From positions 1-64,000 of the forward strand of contig CAMWQW010000002.1 in the NCBI GenBank assembly GCA_947176505.1: a stretch of 64,000 nt of DNA, in the 5' to 3' direction. Of the stretch, positions 45,116-54,881 are shown in pieces (position 1 is the first letter of the stretch; each line of letters opens with the position of its first letter). The notes under the pieces were generated by a model. It was not told the DNA's origin and made no database searches. It saw only the letters and a program-made list of their open reading frames with translations. The translations under genes and the position numbers were made by a program. The DNA is from an uncultured Lachnospiraceae bacterium (GTDB lineage Bacteria > Bacillota > Clostridia > Lachnospirales > Lachnospiraceae).

Positions 45116-47380
45116 CTAATCCGTTGGCTCGTCTCCTTCTCCCGGTTCGGTTTCTTCTTCCGAATCCTCGTCATCGAACACGCTGCCGCCGTTCACTTGC
45201 GCCCCTGTATCCGGATCAAACAAGTTTCCTGTATCCGGGTCTTTCAGATAACCGGTCTCCGGGTCTAACGGGAATGTCTTCCATATTTCTCTCTGCGCCT
45301 GATCATCCTGCGTATCGCCTTCTGCTTCACCTCCTGCTTCTCCCTCACCGTCTCCTTCCGTGCCATCTCCTTCCGGAGTGATAGGATTACCGTCTTCATC
45401 CGTTAATTCTTCTTCCTGTACGCCATCCTGCATTCTAATCTGAATCTTTAACTCTTCCAGCTCTTCTCTTTCTTGATCGGTCAGCTCTTCCGTCATAAAG
45501 ATATTCAAATAAGGAAGCGCCTCTGTCAAAATTTTTTTGACGATTCGCGTAGCATATTTCGCATCGTCCTGAATGAATACATTCGGTCTATCTACCACTA
45601 CATAGATGGCTATCTGCGGATCATCCGCCGGCGCATATCCAAAGAAAGATACGACATACTCATTATTTTTACGAGGAATCGTCTCCGCCGTTCCGGTCTT
45701 GCCGCCAATCATATAGCCTGCCGGTCTTGCTGTCTTGCCGGTACCGTGTTCTCCGGTCACGACCGTATTGCAGAATTCTATAATGGTGTCGCTGGTAGAC
45801 TGCGAAACCGTCTGCTTTAAAACTCTCGGTTCAATATTTTCCAAGGTAGCGCCATCCGCCGTCGTAATCTTATCTACAACATGTGGCTCATAGTAGTAGC
45901 CGCCATTAATCAACGAACAGAACGCCGCCATCGTCTGAATCATCGTCGAGTTATAGCCTTGTCCGAAAGAATTGGTGGCAAGTTCCACGGTGCCCATCGA
46001 ATCTTTATTGTATACCAGACTTGCCGTTCTGGCTTCTCCAGCCAGATCGATATTAGTCTTCAATCCGAACCCAAACAAATGCTGATAATCTATAAACTCA
46101 TTCTTTCCAAGCTTAAACGCCACATTCATAAGCACAACGTTACAGGATCTTTCAATCCCCTCCTGCACGGACAGATAACCGTCGCCGTACCTATTATGGC
46201 ATTTGATAGGTTTGGGCCAATCCGCCACCTGAAGCCCGCCTTCGCAGTTATAAGACTCATCCCCTTTAATCGCCCCGCTTTCGATAGCCGCCGCTACCGT
46301 AAACGGTTTTGAGACAGACCCCGGTTCATAGGCGTTGACAATGCAGAAATTCTTCCATAGAGAATCAAGCTGTCTGTACATCTCCTCATCGTTCATGGCT
46401 GCTATGCTCTCCTGTGTCACGTATTCGCCCGTTCTGTTACCTTTCTCATCCACAATAGGCATACCGAGCAAATTATCTGTATTTCTCGTATCGTTTAAAT
46501 CGTACGTCGGGTAATTTGCCATCGCAAGCACCCTGCCCGTATGTACCTCCATAATGATACAGCCCACGTTCTCCGCACCGTTTCCGGGTCTGTAATTATC
46601 TTTATACTCCTCATTATATTCTTTCAAATACTTTTCTACGATACTCTGCAGATTCGCATCAATGGAAGTCTGGATATTGCAGCCATCCACCGCAGCAATG
46701 GTCGTTCTCTCCAAATTAGAGTCATCATTTAAGTAACCGTATTCTCTTCCGTTAGTTCCGCAAAGGATATCGTTATAAAATTCTTCCAACCCGTATGTAC
46801 CCTGATTGTCATTGGTCGTAAACCCAATCACGTCACAGGCTAAAGAACCGTTAGGATACTCTCTCTTATACTCATCCTCAAACCATACGCCTTTAATGTT
46901 CTTACCGTTTTCAGGATCCTTTGCCAACTCCTGAAAAGCATTCATCTTCTCATATTCCACGCGTCTCGCCATCACATAGTAGGAAGAATTAGGATGCTCC
47001 GCAATGTAAGTCCTGACCTCGTTCGTATCTATGGAGAAACATTTCCTGAGCGCATTGAGTGTCGGTTCCAGATTCGCTTCGTCCTGCATCAATATCTTCG
47101 TATCCAGAATCACATTGTATACTTTGTTACTGACAGCCAGAATCGTGCCGTTAGAATCAACAATATTGCCTCTCTTAAAAGGTATTGTCGTAGAGTCATA
47201 CTCCTGCTGTGACAGCACCTGTTTCTTATATTCTTCGCCATTGTCTCTGGTAATCAGAAACATCTGGACGCTTAACCCCACAAAAGCTATCAGTATTAAA
47301 AGAAATAATACCAATAGCTTCTTCTGCATTTTAATTGTAAATCTGTTAATCGGGCTCTTCATCCTAGCTTGACTTCTCAA
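45116..47380 (-). CDS. ftsI: Division-type penicillin-binding protein FtsI/PBP2B (754 aa)
   Basis: A membrane segment near residues 22-42 is followed by a dimerisation domain and a transpeptidase with AYEPGSVSKPF (active-site serine), ERSCNVV (SxN) and GGKTGTAETIP. The last 110 residues are an acidic, Gly/Glu/Asp-rich tail containing three short DPxTG units (DPETGYLKDPDTGNLFDPDTG). It begins at a TTG with AGGTG five bases upstream; an ATG six codons later lacks a site. Partner of FtsW and FtsQ/FtsL in the septum. It lies between ftsL and spoVD. Confidence 0.94.
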   Translation of the reverse strand: MRSQARMKSPINRFTIKMQKKLLVLFLLILIAFVGLSVQMFLITRDNGEEYKKQVLSQQEYDSTTIPFKRGNIVDSNGTILAVSNKVYNVILDTKILMQDEANLEPTLNALRKCFSIDTNEVRTYIAEHPNSSYYVMARRVEYEKMNAFQELAKDPENGKNIKGVWFEDEYKREYPNGSLACDVIGFTTNDNQGTYGLEEFYNDILCGTNGREYGYLNDDSNLERTTIAAVDGCNIQTSIDANLQSIVEKYLKEYNEEYKDNYRPGNGAENVGCIIMEVHTGRVLAMANYPTYDLNDTRNTDNLLGMPIVDEKGNRTGEYVTQESIAAMNDEEMYRQLDSLWKNFCIVNAYEPGSVSKPFTVAAAIESGAIKGDESYNCEGGLQVADWPKPIKCHNRYGDGYLSVQEGIERSCNVVLMNVAFKLGKNEFIDYQHLFGFGLKTNIDLAGEARTASLVYNKDSMGTVELATNSFGQGYNSTMIQTMAAFCSLINGGYYYEPHVVDKITTADGATLENIEPRVLKQTVSQSTSDTIIEFCNTVVTGEHGTGKTARPAGYMIGGKTGTAETIPRKNNEYVVSFFGYAPADDPQIAIYVVVDRPNVFIQDDAKYATRIVKKILTEALPYLNIFMTEELTDQEREELEELKIQIRMQDGVQEEELTDEDGNPITPEGDGTEGDGEGEAGGEAEGDTQDDQAQREIWKTFPLDPETGYLKDPDTGNLFDPDTGAQVNGGSVFDDEDSEEETEPGEGDEPTD

Positions 47381-47411
47381 CTGTTCACCTGCTTAAATCT
47401 GTATGTTATTC

Positions 47412-47915
47412 TCACTGCGGAATATCTGCCATCTGCTTCACATAATCATGATTCTCACTGGCAAAAGATACGATTTGTCCTTCTTCCGCATACTGCATAC
47501 CTAATTCCTGAATTGCAATTCTCTTAATCTCTTCCAAGTCGACATTGCTTGTTATTCTGCTATATTCCTCATCATTCGCAAGTTTTAAATCGTTTAACTG
47601 CTTTTCCAATTTGGAAATATTTTTCACGCTGTTGGTAATATCCGACTGCAAGCCGATATAATTTGCCAGAATAATGCCTGTCGCTATCAGCGCCATGCAT
47701 AAAAAAACCACGTATCCTGCACTCATATGTTTTGCGCGTTCTCTGTTCTTACGTGCCGTATTGCTTATTTTCTTCTGGGGCTGTCTTTCTATCTCCCTTG
47801 TGACATCCAATCTTCTGACAGCGCTTCCCTGTACATAATAACGATTTCCGGCATTCGCCCTACGGCTGCTCGTATTTGCTGTCTGATTGCGGTTTACTGC
47901 TCTTCCTGCTGCCAT
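47412..47915 (-). CDS. ftsL: FtsL-like division protein (167 aa)
   Basis: A basic N-terminus of about 60 residues, one membrane segment near 66-84 (GYVVFLCMALIATGIILANY) and an extracytoplasmic coiled coil (SVKNISKLEKQLNDLKL, then NVDLEEIKRIAIQELGM) define a bitopic FtsL/DivIC-type protein. The long basic N-terminus is common in Clostridia. It is the third gene of the cluster, after mraZ and rsmH, exactly where ftsL belongs. Confidence 0.88.
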   Translation of the reverse strand: MAAGRAVNRNQTANTSSRRANAGNRYYVQGSAVRRLDVTREIERQPQKKISNTARKNRERAKHMSAGYVVFLCMALIATGIILANYIGLQSDITNSVKNISKLEKQLNDLKLANDEEYSRITSNVDLEEIKRIAIQELGMQYAEEGQIVSFASENHDYVKQMADIPQ

Positions 47916-47936
47916 AACATTACTTTCCCCTTCATA

Positions 47937-48878
47937 TTACTCTCCGCTGCGCTCAAATACTCTGAGCTTAGCGCTTTTGGATCTTTTATTGATTTCCGAT
48001 TCTTCCTTAGATGGCAGTATCGGCTTTCTGGTAATTACTTTCCCTCTGGATACTTGTCCGCATACACACATCGGAAAGTCCGGCGGACAAGTGCATGGAT
48101 TTTCATTCCTGCGAAAAGCTGCTTTCACAATTCTGTCTTCTAAAGAATGGAACGTAATAATGCAGATTCTCCCACCCGGATTCAACATATCGATAAAGTC
48201 ATCGAGAGAATCCTTCAACACTTCCAACTCTTTATTGCACTCAATCCTGATTGCCTGAAAAGTTCTCTTAGAAGGATGACCTCCTACCGCCCTCATCTTC
48301 GCCGGAATAGCCGCCTTAATGATTTCGTTCAGCTCTCCGGTCGTCTCTATCAGTTTGTCTTTTCTGACGTTTACAATGTGTTTTGCTATATTCTTGGCGA
48401 ATTGTTCTTCTCCGTAATCTCTAATCACATGATACAGTTCTGTTTCTGTATACTGGTTTATGATATCTGCGGCAGTCAAAGACTGTCTTAAATCCATACG
48501 CATGTCCAAAGCCGTATCATACCTATAGGAGAACCCTCTCTGTGCATTATCCAACTGAAAAGAGGATACTCCCAAATCCAGCACGATACCGTCTGCTTTC
48601 TCTATTCCAAGTTTCTTAAGAACCTGTCTTGCGTTGCGGTAATTATCTCGAACCAGTGTAATCCGTTCCACATACGGTTTGAGTCTTACACCTGCCGCAT
48701 CTATTGCTGCTTCATCCTGATCGATGCCGATGAGTCTGCCCGTTCCGCTCAATTTTGAAGCGATATAGGAGGAATGTCCTCCGCCTCCCAGCGTACCGTC
48801 CACATATATTCCTTCCGGCTTAATCTGCAAATTATCTATCGTTTCCTCTAATAGCACCGACGTATGTTTAAATTCCAT
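47937..48878 (-). CDS. rsmH: 16S rRNA m4C1402 methyltransferase RsmH (313 aa)
   Basis: Methylates C1402 in the ribosomal decoding centre. [31 protein letters not shown], split as [11 protein letters not shown] and [15 protein letters not shown], is the SAM-binding start. [12 protein letters not shown] reads here as [21 protein letters not shown], and [13 protein letters not shown] and the C-terminal [11 protein letters not shown] complete the family. AGAGG precedes the ATG. Also called mraW. Confidence 0.97.
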   Translation of the reverse strand: MEFKHTSVLLEETIDNLQIKPEGIYVDGTLGGGGHSSYIASKLSGTGRLIGIDQDEAAIDAAGVRLKPYVERITLVRDNYRNARQVLKKLGIEKADGIVLDLGVSSFQLDNAQRGFSYRYDTALDMRMDLRQSLTAADIINQYTETELYHVIRDYGEEQFAKNIAKHIVNVRKDKLIETTGELNEIIKAAIPAKMRAVGGHPSKRTFQAIRIECNKELEVLKDSLDDFIDMLNPGGRICIITFHSLEDRIVKAAFRRNENPCTCPPDFPMCVCGQVSRGKVITRKPILPSKEESEINKRSKSAKLRVFERSGE

Positions 48879-48916
48879 CTTTACCTCTGCCGCGAAGCTT
48901 CATGTACTACTATGCC

Positions 48917-49348
48917 CTATATTCCAAGCCCAAGTTCCGCCATATGCTCCGCTATTTCATCCATGTCCTCATAGGCTGCCATGCCATCGAATCGTTCTTT
49001 ACTCCAAATTTCTATTCTGCTGGCAACACCAATCAGGACAACGTCTTTACTGATCTGTGCAAATTCTCTCAGAATATTCGGCACAAGGATTCTCCCCTGT
49101 TTATCCACTTCTACTTCTGCTGCACCTGCCAGAAAAAATCTCACAAACTGTCTGGCTTCCTTATTGGTAATAGGCAATGATTTCAATTTCTCTTCAAACG
49201 CATTCCACTCCTCATTGTCATATACAAATAAGCAGCCATCCAGTCCTTTCGTAACTACGAAGGTGTCTCCCAACGATTCTCTGAATTTCGAGGGAATGAT
49301 CAGCCTGCCCTTAGCGTCGATTGTGTGATTGTATTCTCCCATAAACAT
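48917..49348 (-). CDS. mraZ: Transcriptional regulator MraZ (143 aa)
   Basis: Two SpoVT/AbrB-like swapped-hairpin repeats are seen: [21 protein letters not shown] at the start and [21 protein letters not shown] at about residues 75-95. MraZ represses the division cluster through repeated GTGG sites. The frame opens with a TTG at 49354; the ATG at 49348 has the best spacing from GGGGTGA. The likely operator is found at 49466-49505. First gene of the cluster. Confidence 0.95.
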   Translation of the reverse strand: MFMGEYNHTIDAKGRLIIPSKFRESLGDTFVVTKGLDGCLFVYDNEEWNAFEEKLKSLPITNKEARQFVRFFLAGAAEVEVDKQGRILVPNILREFAQISKDVVLIGVASRIEIWSKERFDGMAAYEDMDEIAEHMAELGLGI

Positions 49349-49465
49349 CATCAATCACCCCGCCCGAGTGTCTGTCCGCATCTGCCGCCTTCGTCCATAC
49401 ACTGCTTAACAAACAAGTGGTCTGCCACGGAAACCGGAAATTCCAATGTGAAATCTGCAGTTTGT

Positions 49466-49505
49466 CACCACTTTCTTCCACTTCACTCCACTTTCCACCA
49501 CTTTT
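49466..49505 (-). promoter_or_regulatory. MraZ operator: four 10-bp GTGG repeats
   Basis: The minus strand reads four consecutive 10-base units with AAGTGG in register (AAAAGTGGTG, GAAAGTGGAG, TGAAGTGGAA, GAAAGTGGTG). Helically phased GTGG repeats are the known target form of MraZ. They start right after the -10 element of the promoter. Confidence 0.85.
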
Positions 49506-49511
49506 AACCTA

Positions 49512-49540
49512 ATTTTATACTATTTATAACTATATTGCAA
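49512..49540 (-). promoter_or_regulatory. Promoter of the mraZ division cluster
   Basis: On the minus strand TTGCAA (49535-49540) and TAAAAT (49512-49517) are 17 bases apart. The start site would fall at the edge of the MraZ repeats. Confidence 0.7.
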
Positions 49541-49574
49541 GGAAAAATTGGGTTGTTTAGAAAAATTTCCTATC

Positions 49575-49618
49575 GCAAAAAAAGAACTTCCATATGATTT
49601 TTATCATACAGAAGTTCT
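49575..49618 (-). terminator. Intrinsic terminator after lgt
   Basis: AGAACTTC (49583-49590) pairs with GAAGTTCT (49611-49618); TATGAT/ATCATA extends the stem inside. On the minus strand seven T residues follow. It separates lgt from the mraZ promoter. Confidence 0.9.
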
Positions 49619-49657
49619 CTTCATACTATCTTGTTAATATTCTTAATTCACACTTTT

Positions 49658-50638
49658 TCACAGTTCCTCAGACGTTTTACTTTGGTCCGCTTTATCCTCC
49701 TTAGCATAATCCTCCGAACTTTCCTGCCTTTTTTCTGTTACCCCGGCACGCACTGTCGCGACAGGTGTACTCTTCCCCCGGTTCATACGCATCCGGATCA
49801 AAATATCCGCCACCAGCGCCGTCACAAAAAGCACAATAGCTAACACCTGCGATACAGCTATCGTCGTATGCGGAATAAACAGCGTATCTGTACGGATTCC
49901 TTCAATCCAAGCTCTGCCCAGTCCGTATCCTCCCAAATATAAAAGCCACATCTCGCCTTGAAACTTCTTATGCTGTCTGTACAACAACATAATTGCAAGC
50001 AATATCAGATTCCACAAACTTTCATAGAGAAATGTGGGGTGCACCTGTATATAATTTGTGCCCTCCGCAATATGCCGTGCCACGTTCTCCGAGATGTCGA
50101 TACTCCTTACCGATTCAACCGGGAGTCTCATCGCAAGCAAATTGTCCGTATACTCGCCAAACACTTCCCTGTTCGTAAAATTACCCCAGCGTCCAATCAC
50201 CTGTCCCAGCACAAGTCCCGGAACACATATGTCTGCAATTTGCAAAAAACTATATTTCTTAACTTTACAATATACCCACAACGTAATAAACGCCGCAATG
50301 ACTGCCCCGTAAATCGCCAGTCCTCCGTTGCGCAGATTGAATATGCTAAGCAGATTATCCTTATACATATCCCACTGAAAAATCACATAATATATTCTTG
50401 CTCCTATAATAGAAAAAATAATGGCATAAATTGCAAAGTCCCATATCATTTCCGAATCGATATTCTCTTTCTTCGCAATATATGCCGCCATCAGCACGCC
50501 ACATAAAACGCCGCATCCGATAATCACGCCGTAAAGAGCAATCTGAAAACCGAAGATACTAAAACTCTTCGGCACATTATTCAAATAAATTCCCAGATGC
50601 GGAAATGAAATATCCGTCACATTCATGATATCCTGCAC
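49658..50638 (-). CDS. lgt: Prolipoprotein diacylglyceryl transferase (326 aa)
   Basis: Transfers diacylglycerol to lipobox cysteines. Seven membrane segments are seen. The signature GRWGNFTNREVFGEYTDN lies near residues 150-167, and HPTFLYESLWNL and GYGLGRAWIEGIRTDTL follow. It starts at a GTG with AAGGAG eight bases upstream; an ATG four codons on has a poorer site. A Ser/Lys/Glu-rich cytoplasmic tail of about 40 residues is extra. It directly follows ychF. Confidence 0.94.
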   Translation of the reverse strand: MQDIMNVTDISFPHLGIYLNNVPKSFSIFGFQIALYGVIIGCGVLCGVLMAAYIAKKENIDSEMIWDFAIYAIIFSIIGARIYYVIFQWDMYKDNLLSIFNLRNGGLAIYGAVIAAFITLWVYCKVKKYSFLQIADICVPGLVLGQVIGRWGNFTNREVFGEYTDNLLAMRLPVESVRSIDISENVARHIAEGTNYIQVHPTFLYESLWNLILLAIMLLYRQHKKFQGEMWLLYLGGYGLGRAWIEGIRTDTLFIPHTTIAVSQVLAIVLFVTALVADILIRMRMNRGKSTPVATVRAGVTEKRQESSEDYAKEDKADQSKTSEEL

Positions 50639-50650
50639 GCCACTTACTCC

Positions 50651-51748
50651 TTATACATTAAATCTGAACAAAATCACATCGCCATCCTGCACGATATATT
50701 CTTTGCCTTCCATACCGACCAGTCCTTTTTCTCTTGCCGCCGAAAGAGAGCCCTGTTCTAATAAATCTTTATAATTGACAACCTCCGCCTTGATAAAGCC
50801 ACGCTCGAAATCGGTATGTATTTTACCTGCTGCCTGCGGTGCCTTCGTTCCGATTTTAATCGTCCATGCTCTCGTCTCGTCCTCTCCGGCAGTCAGGAAA
50901 CTCATCAAGCCTAAAATACGATAGCTTGCCTTGATCAGCTTTTGCAGCCCGGATTCAGATAAACCGAGGTCTTCCAAGAACATAGCTGTCTCTTCCTCAT
51001 CCAACTCAGCAATCTCCTGCTCAATCTGTGCACAGATAACAAACACCTCGCTGCCATTTGCCGCCGCAAACTCTTTTACCTTGGCAACACCGCCGTTAGA
51101 AGCACCGTCATCCGCCAAATCATCCTCTGCCACATTTGCCGCAAAAATAACCGGTTTGTATGTCAAGAGATTGTAGGACGCAAGGAGAGCCGCCTCGTCT
51201 TCGTCTTCCGTCTCGAAACCTTTTGCAAGTTTTCCTGCCTCCAGATGCGCTTTGATTCTCTCGAGAAGCGCATACTCTTTTGCCAGCGTCTTATCCATTT
51301 TCGCCGCTTTTGCAGTCTTGGCGATTCTTCTGTCCAAAATCTCTATATCCGAAAAGATAAGTTCCAGATTAATTGTCTCAATATCCCGTAACGGCTCAAT
51401 TGAACCGTCCACATGAACAATATTACTATCCTCAAAGCATCTCACCACATGTACGACCGCATCTACCTCTCGTATGTTGCTAAGGAACTGGTTTCCCAGA
51501 CCTTCTCCCTTGGATGCTCCCTTCACGAGTCCGGCAATGTCTACGAACTCAATCGTAGCAGGTGTCACTTTCTTGGAATGGTACATATCTCCAAGCAATT
51601 TTAACCGTTCATCCGGCACCGATACGATACCGATATTCGGGTCAATCGTACAAAAGGGATAATTTGCAGATTCCGCTCCCGCCTTTGTCAGAGAATTAAA
51701 AAGTGTGCTCTTACCTACGTTAGGAAGCCCCACGATTCCTAGTTTCAT
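50651..51748 (-). CDS. ychF: Ribosome-binding ATPase YchF (365 aa)
   Basis: An OBG-family P-loop protein: GLPNVGKSTLFNSLTKAG at the N-terminus, FCTIDPNIGIV, VDIAGLVKGASKGEGLGNQFL, then NVAEDD in place of the GTP-type NKxD, which switches it to ATP. The TGS domain at the C-terminus includes AWTIKIGTKAPQAAGKIHTDFERGF. Length matches. It acts on ribosomes and stress responses. It lies between rsgA and lgt with short gaps. Confidence 0.97.
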   Translation of the reverse strand: MKLGIVGLPNVGKSTLFNSLTKAGAESANYPFCTIDPNIGIVSVPDERLKLLGDMYHSKKVTPATIEFVDIAGLVKGASKGEGLGNQFLSNIREVDAVVHVVRCFEDSNIVHVDGSIEPLRDIETINLELIFSDIEILDRRIAKTAKAAKMDKTLAKEYALLERIKAHLEAGKLAKGFETEDEDEAALLASYNLLTYKPVIFAANVAEDDLADDGASNGGVAKVKEFAAANGSEVFVICAQIEQEIAELDEEETAMFLEDLGLSESGLQKLIKASYRILGLMSFLTAGEDETRAWTIKIGTKAPQAAGKIHTDFERGFIKAEVVNYKDLLEQGSLSAAREKGLVGMEGKEYIVQDGDVILFRFNV

Positions 51749-51872
51749 TTTTATCTTTACCTATCCAGAAATCCTCTATTTACAAGGGTTTCTGCCTTTC
51801 TCTATATTTTTATTCAAATATTAATCACTCTATTGCCATCTGTCGAGCGCAGCATACGCCTAAACATCCGTC

Positions 51873-52751
51873 TCAATAACGTTTCATTTCCTTTAATTCC
51901 TGATACAATACTTTATAATTCTCATACCGCACCTTACTGATTCTGCCCTCCGCCACCGCTTCTTTGACACCACAGGAAGGCTCGCTTATATGTGCGCACC
52001 CGCTGAATTTACAATAAGGCTCATACTGTACAAATTCCGGATAATACTGTCCCAGTTCTTCTTTTGTAATCTCGGAAATTGCAAGTGAGGTGAATCCGGG
52101 CGTATCTACGATATAAGTTTCTTCACCTAATGCAATCATTTCCGAATGTCTTGTGGTATGTTTCCCTCTTTCAATCTTGGCGCTGATATCACCTGTCTCC
52201 ATATTAGCCGCTGGAGCCAATTTATTGATCAGAGAAGACTTTCCTACGCCGCTTGGCCCTGCTACGGTAGTCGTCTTGCCATTCAGCAGTTCTCTGACCT
52301 CTTCCACACCTTCATTCTCCAAAGCACTGATAAACAGCACCCGATATCCACAAGTCTCGTAAGAGCACCGTAAGACCTCTTTCTCCTGCTCCGATGCGAT
52401 ATCCTGCTTATTAAAGCAAATGATGGTCGGAAGGTTCTGCCGTTCCATGCGGATTAAGAATCGATCCAACAAATTGAAATTCGGATTCGGTTTCACGATT
52501 GCAAAAATAATGAGTGCCTGATCCACATTGGCAACTGCCGGACGCAGCAACGCGCTGCGGCGGGGCAGAATCTGACGGATATTACCTATCATCTCCCCTT
52601 CATCCAGCACATCTACAATCACATCATCCCCCACGAGAGGTTTCACGTGTTCTTTTCTGAAAATACCTTTTGCCTTGCACTCATATATCCCTCGTTCTTC
52701 TACATGAACATAATAAAACCCTGCTATTCCTTTGATGATTTTGCCCTGCAT
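51873..52751 (-). CDS. rsgA: Ribosome small-subunit GTPase RsgA (292 aa)
   Basis: Circularly permuted GTPase that helps mature the 30S subunit. After an OB domain (residues 1-65) the G motifs come in permuted order: ICFNKQDI (G4), then GPSGVGKSSLINKL (G1), TTRHSE (G2) and VDTPGFTSL (G3). The C-terminal zinc knuckle is CKFSGCAHISEPSCGV. It follows the PASTA kinase by 27 bases, the common Firmicute order stp-prkC-rsgA. Confidence 0.97.
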   Translation of the reverse strand: MQGKIIKGIAGFYYVHVEERGIYECKAKGIFRKEHVKPLVGDDVIVDVLDEGEMIGNIRQILPRRSALLRPAVANVDQALIIFAIVKPNPNFNLLDRFLIRMERQNLPTIICFNKQDIASEQEKEVLRCSYETCGYRVLFISALENEGVEEVRELLNGKTTTVAGPSGVGKSSLINKLAPAANMETGDISAKIERGKHTTRHSEMIALGEETYIVDTPGFTSLAISEITKEELGQYYPEFVQYEPYCKFSGCAHISEPSCGVKEAVAEGRISKVRYENYKVLYQELKEMKRY

Positions 52752-52778
52752 GCACCTGTTTCCACTCCTGTGTGAAAG

Positions 52779-54881
52779 CTATTCCTGTGTGAAATTAATC
52801 TCTCTCTTTACCGTCTTCTCCTCCGTGACAGGAGCGGCTGTTACCGTCTCACCCGTCTCCGGATTCGTGGTCGTAGCACCCTCCCTTTGTACCGTAAAGT
52901 GGAACGTAATCACACCATTCGCCGATTTAATTCCGGTATAATTGACCGCCACAGGGAAAGATGTCGCTCTTGTACTGAGAAGCTGCGTGCCGTCCGCCGT
53001 CGTAACCGTAACGTCAACTTCCATGCCGCCGCGGTAATCCGGATCCTCTGTCGGAGCGGTAATTCCTTCGGAATACCGATATGTCACACTGGAAGGTCCG
53101 GTACTGATTCTGATATCGATGGGCGTCCCTTTATCCACATAGGAGCCTGCAGAGTAACTCTGATAACACACAAGTCCTGCTTCTACTTCATCACTGGCTG
53201 TCTCCGTAATCGTCCCGACTGCCAGTCCGCTTTCGGTCAGGTTTACCGTAGCATCCATCTCGGTCAGCTTATAGATATCCGGCACCCTGACTTTATTGTC
53301 CTCTGCGCCCTGACTCACCCGAATCGAGACGGCAGAACCTTCCGGCGCCGTAGTATCAGCTTCCGGTGACTGAGATATGACATAACCGTTCTCAACCGTA
53401 CTGTCATAGCTCTCCGTCACATTGACCTCAAATCCGGCTTGTTCCAGCATAGAGGTTGCCTCTGCCTTAGACTTGCCGGTCACTGAAGGAACTTTCACAC
53501 CCTCTGTTCCCTGTGCCACAGTCATTACAATCACCGTATTCTTATCTATCATAATGCCATCCTGCACACTTGCACGAAGTACCGTTCCTACAGGATAAGC
53601 GCTATTTACTTCATACTGAATCTCCGGTGTCAGTCCAAGCGCCAGAAGCTCTCTCTTGGCATCCTCAATATTCATGCCGACCACACGAATCATCTTCACC
53701 TTTTCCACTTCTTCCTGCACCGAATTGTTATTGTTATCTGTTTCTTCACCAAAATGAAAGACTCCGAATGATTTTCCCACAAAAAACAGCACAATGCAGC
53801 CAATTAACAATGCCGCCACTACTGCAAGGATTGTGGTGATTTTCTCCATCTTAGGATCGTAATCTTCATCATCATCCTCCCAATCCTCATCGTCCTCATC
53901 ATCTTCTTCATAGTAGCGCTCTCTGGCTTTCTTAAGCCGCATGGCTTCTTCCATGGAGTCTCTCCGCTCGGACTGCCTCTTAATCTGCACCATATCCCTG
54001 TCCGTAATCATTTTCGTGGATGCCTCTTCATCAGGATCGATCACTTTGACAAAATCTTCATCAGGATTAATCAGAGACTGTTTTAAATCCGTAATCAATT
54101 CCGCCATGGACTGATATCTTCTGTCAGGGCTCTTCTGACAGCACTTACATACAATCTGCTCCACACTGATTGGAATTTCCGACACGTATTCTCTGGGTGA
54201 GGGCATTTCCTCCTGTATATGTTTGATGGCAATCGCCACGGTAGTCTCCCCGTTGAACGGTACCCTGCCTGTCAGCATCTCAAACATAGTAATACCGAGG
54301 GAATAGATATCGCTCTTCTCATCACTGTAGCCGCCCCTTGCCTGTTCTGGTGAAGTATAGTGCACAGAACCCATAACGTTAGACGTAATCGTATTGCTGG
54401 TGGCAGCCTTGGCAATACCGAAATCTGTCACCTTCACTTTGCCTTCTTTGGAGATAATAATATTCTGTGGCTTGATATCACGGTGTATAATATGGTTATT
54501 GTGCGCAGCCTCAATGCCCATAGACACCTGAATCGCTATACTGATTGCTTCTTTTACGGACAGCCGCGCTTTCTTCTCAATATATTTCTTTAAAGTAATG
54601 CCTTCTACCAGCTCCATGACGATATAGTAAATACCGCCCTCTTCTCCGACATCATACACATTGACGATGTTCGGATGCATAAGTCCTGCCGCTGCCTGCG
54701 CTTCAACCCTGAATTTTGATACAAAATTAGCGTTCTCAGAAAACTCCTGTTTTAGCACCTTAACCGCAACAAACCGGTTCAGTTTATGGTCTTTTGCTTT
54801 ATATACATCTGACATGCCGCCGGTGCCGATTTTCTCAAGAATCTCATATCGGTCACCTATCATCATTCCTATCTTAATCAT
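52779..54881 (-). CDS. prkC: PASTA-domain serine/threonine kinase PrkC/StkP (700 aa)
   Basis: Cytoplasmic kinase domain 1-270 with Lys41, HRDIKPQN (Asp135) and DFG at 153-155. An acidic linker with EEDDEDDEDWEDDDEDYD precedes one membrane segment near 350-372. Three PASTA repeats follow (about 395-600), with GMNIEDAKRELLALGLTPEI and GKSKAEATSMLEQAGFEV among them, then a further beta-rich C-terminal domain. It senses muropeptides or lipid II and tunes division and envelope synthesis. It overlaps the stp stop by eight bases. Confidence 0.96.
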   Translation of the reverse strand: MIKIGMMIGDRYEILEKIGTGGMSDVYKAKDHKLNRFVAVKVLKQEFSENANFVSKFRVEAQAAAGLMHPNIVNVYDVGEEGGIYYIVMELVEGITLKKYIEKKARLSVKEAISIAIQVSMGIEAAHNNHIIHRDIKPQNIIISKEGKVKVTDFGIAKAATSNTITSNVMGSVHYTSPEQARGGYSDEKSDIYSLGITMFEMLTGRVPFNGETTVAIAIKHIQEEMPSPREYVSEIPISVEQIVCKCCQKSPDRRYQSMAELITDLKQSLINPDEDFVKVIDPDEEASTKMITDRDMVQIKRQSERRDSMEEAMRLKKARERYYEEDDEDDEDWEDDDEDYDPKMEKITTILAVVAALLIGCIVLFFVGKSFGVFHFGEETDNNNNSVQEEVEKVKMIRVVGMNIEDAKRELLALGLTPEIQYEVNSAYPVGTVLRASVQDGIMIDKNTVIVMTVAQGTEGVKVPSVTGKSKAEATSMLEQAGFEVNVTESYDSTVENGYVISQSPEADTTAPEGSAVSIRVSQGAEDNKVRVPDIYKLTEMDATVNLTESGLAVGTITETASDEVEAGLVCYQSYSAGSYVDKGTPIDIRISTGPSSVTYRYSEGITAPTEDPDYRGGMEVDVTVTTADGTQLLSTRATSFPVAVNYTGIKSANGVITFHFTVQREGATTTNPETGETVTAAPVTEEKTVKREINFTQE

